Notes under the pieces: model-generated | The model's input: the letters and a program-made list of their open reading frames with translations, nothing else | Databases searched by the model: none | Told to the model about the DNA's origin: nothing | Shown: piece by piece, positions 57,819-64,000 of the stretch | Position numbering within the stretch: position 1 is the stretch's first letter | Layout of the letters: each line of letters begins with the position of its first letter | From: Apoderus coryli | Taxonomy: Eukaryota; Arthropoda; Insecta; Coleoptera; Attelabidae | Direction: 5' to 3' | Length of the DNA stretch: 64,000 nt | Assembly: GCA_911728435.2 (NCBI GenBank) | Contig: OU452203.1 | Location: 20,666,293 to 20,730,292, forward strand | Position numbers and translations under genes: made by a program

Positions 57819-59402
57819 GATAATTTTTTACTAAATATAGTAACCAATCAAATTAAAAATTTCAAGTCATGTGTCAAATTTCATCCAATCACCTCTGGAT
57901 TACAGCGATAATACCCTACATGAGGTGTGTTCAGTTTGGTGTTTTTTTTATTAAAAATTAATTAAACTGGTTTAAAAATGTCGCGAAGATTTGGTATTGC
58001 ATCTAACGATGCAATTAATGATATTATATATAATAATATACCAAAAAATACAATCAAATCAAAAATATATGTATGGAAAATATTTCTCGAGTTTTGTGCG
58101 ACCAGAGAATACGAACTGAATGCTGAAACGAGTTTGCATAATTTGGCTAATATATTGAAAGATTATGCGGTAAATATGAGAAAAGCTGACGGAACTGAAT
58201 ATAAAGAAGCAACTGTAAAAAGAATTTGGAATACTACGAGTAGGCTACTCCAGGAAAAATACTTCAATGACTTCAAAATTGTATTCGACCAGTGTGATAT
58301 TTGAATATCACTGCATTTCTGCATCTAGCGCATTTTTGAAAATGCGCTGGATGCAAGAAATGCAAAACGTAAAAGATTACAGCAGGGTCCAAACAAACGA
58401 AAATGCAGTTCATCAAATTTGAGTTCAAGTGATTTGGCTAGAATCATTGGATTATGGGATGCATGTACACCAGAAGGTTTACAAAAATTTTTTTTCATAT
58501 TGTAGCTGTTGAGTTAGCTTGGCGAGGTGGTGAACCAGCTGATTGCCTTATAGATTATTTCACGATTGAGAAAAATAATGATGGAACGCCAACCAACAGA
58601 ATTGAATACAATCCAATATTTAGTAAAACATGCCAAGGAGGATCGAAAAGTTGTACAAATAGTAAGTGGCTTGTTCCAAATATTGCAAACGAAAGTGCAT
58701 GCCCTGTTCGGTTATTCTATAAATTATTGTCCAAAAGGGGGAAAAATATTACTTCCAGTCGCGTATTCTTGAGACCAAATCGTTTCTGGAAATCAGAAAG
58801 TGACACATGGTTTGACAATATACCGGTAGGCAAGAACACAATTAATATGTGGACCAAATCATCCGCCCAAGCCACTACACTACACTAAGTGTAAAAAGAT
58901 ATCCAATCATTCGAACAGATCAACTGCAGTTAGCCATTTGGCAAATAAAGGAATTCCTGAACAGCAATTAATAAAAATAACAGGACATAGCAGCTTTAAT
59001 TCAACTAAACCGTACTTGAATATTAACCAAGAACGCCATGGTGAAATGATCAACACCATGCGAGGAATTTCTTCAACAGTGGAAATTAACAATCCATCAA
59101 CTTCAGCAAACTTTTCTTCCAATTTAACATTTACCAATTGTACTTTTCACAACTGTAGTTTTAAATAAAAATGAAAATTATTTGTTTGATTAAAACAAAT
59201 ACATTTTGTATTGAAAATTATTAAACGTCAGATTGACAATAAAATTTTTGATATCTACAAAGTAAAAAATTATCTTATCGCATACCGAGGAGTATTTCTT
59301 GACAAATACTCAAAATTTTGTCATAGAGAATTCCTCAAGCGAGTTGCTCAAGGATAATACACGGTTTCGGCATTCTCTATGACAAAATTATCTCGGTATT
59401 AC
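57819..59402 (+). mobile_element. Crypton-like tyrosine-recombinase element, copy 3 (longest)
   Basis: It starts GATAATTTTTTACT and carries the perfect complement AGTAAAAAATTATC at 59261-59274. It keeps the catalytic region that copies 1 and 2 have lost. The direct repeat before the gene has a deletion of about 14 bp that removes GTCAAACTGAC, while the one after it (59221-59239) is intact. The 3' hairpin is shorter (59281-59402) and its outer arms (ATACCGAG / CTCGGTAT) pair better than in copy 1. Confidence 0.82.
57978..59168 (+). pseudogene. Crypton-like tyrosine recombinase, copy 3, full span with frameshifts
   Basis: It spans the whole gene in at least four frame segments: 57978-58304 (start to KIVFD), a segment at about 58330-58480 (basic linker to GLWDACTPEGL), 58480-58888 (HIVAVELAWRGGEPAD with the Arg box, then LFYKLLSKRGKNI, FLRPNRFW, TWFDNIPVGKNTI), and 58870-59168 (LHYTKCKKISNHSNRST with His and Arg of HxxR, AVSHLANKGIPEQQLIKITG, KPYLNI with Tyr, and the FTNCTFHNCSFK tail). 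The order and spacing of these boxes, especially NHSxR and ITGHSS, match the DUF3504/Crypton group of tyrosine recombinases. A quasi-palindromic insertion at 58298-58360 breaks the first segment. The copy is inactive. Confidence 0.82.
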
Positions 59403-60489
59403 TATTGTATATAATATTTTGACATTTGGCATCTCCCTCAGTTTAAATGGCAAAAAATAACCGGCCACTCAAAACTGGCCTCAATCTTCAGTGGCTATTA
59501 CAATTTAATCTTTCATTAAAGGTTGACAAATTGGGATATTGGATGAAAAACTTAACATATACTTATTTACATTTTGTGGTTTTCTTTTTATATATAATTA
59601 TGTTATTAATATTCAAATTAAATTCAGTATAACATCGATTACAGCAAATTTAATTTGAAATTTACGTCAAAAATGACGTTTGCGGACTCTAAAATGGTTA
59701 TCAAATTCACTTTCACTATACATTCGTTCTCAAATTAGCGAAGACAGGTCGAACTATTTTGTTAGAACTCAGCGTACGCCATTGTTTTGTGTTAATCCAA
59801 TACCTTAAAGCATCCACCCCTTTTTATTTCCCAAATAAGCATGTTATCGACATTTGATCCATATGTGTGTTAAACACGCGTCTACAGAAACAAGAAAATA
59901 TAAAAATACAGTAAAGGGTAACAACATTTTTCATCTTTTTGATGTTGACAACAGTTTTACCGGAAATTGAGTCCTTGAATTTAAAGTTTTGCCAACCTAA
60001 ATTTTTGTTTGGCATAAAAAATCATTTCTAAGTAATTCTTGCCACAAATATTGGTGTTCAAAGGGAAATTATTTCTTGAAGCCAACGATTTTGTATCGTA
60101 CTATGTATTTCTGGGAGGATTTAGAAACTGGGACAACATTTTCACTTTAAAAAGTGTTCAAAATGTTGGCCTTCTCATTCCACATTTGAAACTGAAACTC
60201 AACATATCCTCGTTTCAGTTCTGCCAGTGACAGCAGACGAGGAGAAACACATCACCTTGTGAGCAGCCCTAGAGGCTAACTATCTCCAAAAACCACCATG
60301 TGAAATGCAACAAAAAAATAATTATGATGATTTATTGATTAGTATTGATTCAGATAATGCATTAGTAAATGCTCCTAGGAATACAGCAGCTTTTTTTCTG
60401 CTCCTCTGTGTTGGCTCGGAAACATTGAATTGCATGTTTTTTTTTAATTAGTGGAGTGAACAAACGTATGTTTCTTGACCTAGATTCAC
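59403..60489. other. spacer with a coding-like remnant at about 60212-60400
   Basis: From 60212 one plus frame reads VLPVTADEEKHITL, a stop, AALEANYLQKPPCEMQQK, NNYDDLLISIDSDNALVNAP. Its composition is protein-like, but no family is recognised, so no gene is called. Confidence 0.3.
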
Positions 60490-60602
60490 TAGTTCTTCAT
60501 AATACCATTGTCCTGCCTAAATATCACAACACAATTAGGGAAACAGGTTTCATTAATGCCTTTGTTTGGTATAGGACGCTATCATTTAAGACCTAAGAAA
60601 CT
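60490..60602 (-). repeat. isolated monomer of the 161-bp satellite
   Basis: On the minus strand it carries the blocks GGCAGGACAATGGTATTATG, TTTCTTAGGTC, GATAGCGTCCTATACCAAAC and GGCATTAA in array order. It is flanked by CACTAGTTCTT and AAGAAACTAGTG, an inverted pair. Confidence 0.75.
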
Positions 60603-61257
60603 AGTGAAAGTGTGAAGTGTTTGTCAATCGAATCTATGGAGAATCTCTTTTCTATTTTGGCTCAGTAGAAGGGAGTTACCATATGGATCACTGACTGATC
60701 ACTATAATTGTAGCAATACGACACGTAATCACAATTGACCAGTAACAGTATTGAAGCCTAATGACTGATGTGCTGCTGTGGAGGACTGCTGCTTTCTGCT
60801 TTTCGTGCTTATTATTAATATTTAACTTTAAACAAAAAAAGTTAGTGCTCAAAAATGTACAATAAAGTTATTTAAAATATTACAGCTATTGTCAGAAAAA
60901 TACTGTATCAGGAATCGAAATATATAACCGCATTTGATAATAACTATAATATACGATTATTATAGGTATTAAATTACATTTCATTATTTAAACTATTGAT
61001 ATTGTAAATCGTTTCGAATATTGTTCCCGTTTTGATTATAATTCGGCTATAATAATAATATAATATCTACGCATACGAATTTATGAATAAATAGGTACTG
61101 GAAACAATAAAATTTTGATGTTATTATGCTATACAAGATGAAATAACAAAATCTGAACTTGAAACCAAAATCAATGGATCTTGTGGATGGAAATTTGATA
61201 CCGTGGTTCATTTAAAAGAACCAATTTTTGGACACTCTGTTATTAAATCTTCTCTTC
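60603..61257. other. AT-rich spacer
   Basis: No supported feature. The last 50 bases are probably 3' UTR of the RTE copy that follows. Confidence 0.45.
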
Positions 61258-62770
61258 TTATGGTGCCTTATCCTTAAGGACGTTGGCTATTACATTTGCC
61301 CACCTGATCTTATTTGTAGCTGTCCTGAACAGTTCTATGGAGGTCATATTTGTCCATTGTCTTCTTCCTGGTCCCCTTTTGCTATTGATTTTGCCTTCAA
61401 TTATAAGTTGGAGCAGTTCGTATTTTTCATTTCTCATGATGTGGCCAAAATATTGTGTTTTTCGTTTCTGTATGAGGATCATGAGCTCTCTTTCTTTGTT
61501 CATTCTCCGCAAGACTTCCTCGTTTGTCGTATGACTCATGTAAGATATTCTGAGCATTTTTCGGTAACACCAGAGTTCAAATGCTTGGATTCTTTTTTGT
61601 GTTGCCTCTGTCATTGTCCAGGCTTCAACACCGTAGAGTAAAGTAGAGAAAACATAGCACTTAAGTATTCGAGCTCTCAATGAAAGATTCAGCTGGCGAC
61701 TACATAGGACTTTTTGCATTTTGTAAAATACTGTACGTGCTTTTTCTAGACGTGTTCTTATTTCTAGTGAGTGGTCCCAAGTTTCATCAAGATTGCTTCC
61801 AAGGTAAGTTATTCTTGTTACTTTTTCTAGATCTTTTCCGTTAACCTTGATCTTCACCGTTCTGTTCTGGTGTTTGCTGATGATCATCGTTTTTGTTTTT
61901 TGTGTATTTAGTTTCATTCCAAATTCTTCGCTGGCTGCCGTTATCCTCTCCATTAGACGTTGTAGTGCTTCAGCACTATCTGCCAGAATGACCGTGTCAT
62001 CAGCATATCACAGGTTGTTGATACATTGTCCATTTATAATTATGCCATCTGAGGTGTCTTCCAGAGCTTTTTTAAATATTTCCTCCGAGTAAACGTTAAA
62101 TAGTATGGGTAACAGAATACATCCCTGTCTTACTCCCTTCTCGATATTAATTTTTCCAGATGTTTTCTTTTTTATTCTAATTTTGGCCTTTTGTTCCTGA
62201 TAGAGGTTTGAAATAATCCTTAAATCCTTATCGTCTATGTTACATGACCTTAAGATGTTCATTAGTTTATCATGTTTCACCAGGTCAAAAGCCTTTTGAA
62301 AATCAATAAAACACAAGTACACATCAGTATCGACATCTCTACATCTTTCAATTAATACTCGTATTGAAAATGTGCCTCTCTTGTTCCGAAGCCATTCTTA
62401 AAACCAAATTGATTTTGACCAGTATGTTCGTCTAATTTACTGTATATTCTATTAGTTTCTCTTTTTTGGTATTGGTACAAATATCGATGTCAGCCATTCT
62501 TCTGGTATTATACCTGTTTTATATATTTTATTAAATAGATCTTCTACTACTTCGATGTGTTCGTCTAGTAGTAATTTTATTATCTCAATTGGTATATTAT
62601 CTTCTCCAACAGCTTTTCTGTTCTTTAGCTGCTTTGCTGCTCTGGTAATGTCGTCCTTTGTGATATAAAGTCCAGTCGCTGCCTCCTGCTCACCAATGTC
62701 TTCTCTTCCCTAGTCTTGAAACATCTCTTTCACGTATTCTTTCCATCTGGTTATTTGCTCTTCTATGTTA
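61258..62770 (-). mobile_element. RTE-type non-LTR retrotransposon, near-complete RT with one nonsense codon
   Basis: Read on the minus strand from about 62770: the RT N-terminal region ITKDDITRAAKQLKNRKAVG, NIPIEIIKLL, WLTSIFVPIPKK, then after a short deletion QNQFGFKNGFGTRE with a small frameshift, motif A LCFIDFQKAFDLV, GVRQGCILLPILFNVY, and motif C YADDTVIL preceded by TGA at about 62009 where the family has Arg (probably CGA to TGA). The frame then runs unbroken (61953-61258) through KTMIISK, YGVEAWTM, LWCYRKMLRIS, VLRRMNKEREL and GKINSKRGPGRRQ to the stop. The endonuclease is missing. This copy is more intact than the one at 9898. Confidence 0.9.
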
Positions 62771-63581
62771 AATAAATACAAAGAATAAATATGAATAAAC
62801 CGGCAGCAATTTTCTAAATTTCTATTTAGGTATTTAAAAATTACTTGCAAGGACAAATTATTAAACAAAATCAGACATAACAGAAAATTAAATCATTAAA
62901 AATAGGTACTAAATGGTATACTTAAATTGCATAGAAAACCTACTAATTGGATTGATATTCTTGATGATATGCTCAGTTTTAGTGCAAGGGAATTGTGTGA
63001 TCCAAACTAAATACATTTTTGATTGAAATTTTTCAAAAAAGAAAAAATATTTTCAATCACATATACTTATATAACAAAATATTTAATAATCTTTATTCAT
63101 CAGGTACAAGAATGGTACAATTCTTACATTAAGTTTCCTTTTTCATCACGATTGGAAATTTTAGTTTTCTAGTTTTATGTACATATACAAACATATCCAT
63201 AAAAGAGTAAAGTTAATGTTCATGTGAGATCATAAAAACGCTGTTTTATTTCAATTTGTAATATTTTCACGAACATCAATTTCATACATCATATACCTAC
63301 GCACCGTTAGTAGAGATAATTAATGCTGAATTCCAATAAAATTGATTTTCAACTATAAAACATGCATCATAAATAGATTAATTTGATCACGGCAGGATAA
63401 TTATTTTAAGTGAAAAATAGAAATCGTGGAAATAAGAAAACTTTTTGTTTAACTCAATTTTCACTTAATTCAATTTTCTATGTAATTACAACATTTTCAT
63501 TTTCTTCAATTTCATTTCGATTAGTAGTTTTTTTTTGTTGTCATTTTGCTGTTGTAGAACTTTCTAAGGTATAGTCCAGAC
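62771..63581. other. AT-rich spacer
   Basis: No supported feature. Confidence 0.45.
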
Positions 63582-64000
63582 TGTTTTCCTAATAATGGGG
63601 TCGTGAAATTTACGCAGGACAATGATATTATGAAGGGCTATTTGCGTGCCAAAAGACATGCTTCGAAACGGTCATTAAGGATAGTTTCTTAGGTCCTGTA
63701 TGATAGCGTCCTATACCAAATCAAGGCATTAAAATTGAAATCTGTTTTCCTAATAATATAGTCGTGAACTTTACGCAGGACAATGATATTATTTAGGGCT
63801 ATTGGCATGCCAAAGGACATGCTTCGCAACGGTCATTAAGGATCGTTTCTTAGGTCCTGTATGATAGCGTCCTATACCAAACCAAGGCATTAAAATTGAA
63901 ATCTGTTTTCCTAATAATGGGGTCGTGAAATTTACGCAGGACAATGTTATTATGAAGGGCTATTTGCATGCCAAACGACATGCTGCAAAACAAAAAATGT
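63582..64000 (+). repeat. 161-bp tandem satellite array, continues past the window
   Basis: CTGTTTTCCTAATAAT recurs at 63581, 63742 and 63903, an exact 161-bp period. About 2.6 units are visible. Units include GACAATGATATTATG, GGTCATTAAGGAT(A/C)GTTTC and GATAGCGTCCTATACCAAA. Units differ by only a few bases, so the array is young or homogenised. Single diverged monomers lie at 11188, 13325 and 60490. Confidence 0.92.

Noticed and set aside
61228..61641. Plus-strand frame of 137 codons
   Set aside because: It is the antisense shadow of the RTE reverse transcriptase, which has clear motifs on the minus strand.

Overview
This window looks like AT-rich, repeat-dominated nuclear DNA of an insect. 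Support comes from short introns with GT/AG borders, AATAAA signals, mellifera- and cecropia-type mariner pieces, RTE- and Jockey/CR1-type non-LTR retrotransposons, and an insect-type SAM-like gene. A beetle is my best guess; that is inference and cannot be proven from the sequence. No bacterial-style operons, CRISPR array or rRNA are visible. Most of the 64 kb is decayed transposon material and AT-rich intergenic or intronic DNA.

Layout. 1-530: Ty3/gypsy integrase piece fused to a mariner N-terminus (both minus). 5.0-6.3 kb: Jockey-type retrotransposon (minus). 7.2-8.8 kb: CR1/Jockey-type retrotransposon (plus). 9.9-11.1 kb: RTE-type retrotransposon (plus). 11.2-13.4 kb: isolated copies of a 161-bp satellite. 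16.9-17.7 kb: RT fragment abutting a mariner fragment. 19.5-23.6 kb: non-LTR tails, a mariner, an RTE tail and a multicopy arthropod-type domain fragment. 24.85-25.39 kb: a clean 5'-truncated non-LTR insertion with poly(A) and a target-site duplication. 26.5-30.6 kb: a 50-bp minisatellite, three inverted-repeat DNA elements and, between them, the best host gene of the window (28659-29126, a secreted precursor with dibasic sites). 33-38 kb: hAT, RT and RNase H fragments plus a near-perfect palindrome. 43.3 kb: a small membrane-protein reading frame. 50.2-50.8 kb: a three-exon SAM-like gene or pseudogene. 51.8 kb: a short, well-formed coding exon. 61.3-62.8 kb: a second RTE copy. 63.6 kb to the end: a 161-bp tandem satellite that runs off the window.

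The most interesting system is a family of Crypton-like tyrosine-recombinase elements in three copies (39.76, 46.77 and 57.82 kb) plus a solitary end at 15.99 kb. Each copy is broken differently. Together they show an ancestral protein of roughly 385-390 residues with the Arg, HxxR, GH and Tyr recombinase boxes, a short 5' leader, and a long imperfect hairpin at the 3' end. The copies also carry 14-bp inverted repeats and GTCAnnnTGAC palindromes around the gene, which is more end structure than Cryptons are usually credited with.

Apart from these elements, few genes can be linked functionally. The secreted precursor, the 53-residue exon and the small membrane protein are probably unrelated host genes separated by repeat-filled DNA.
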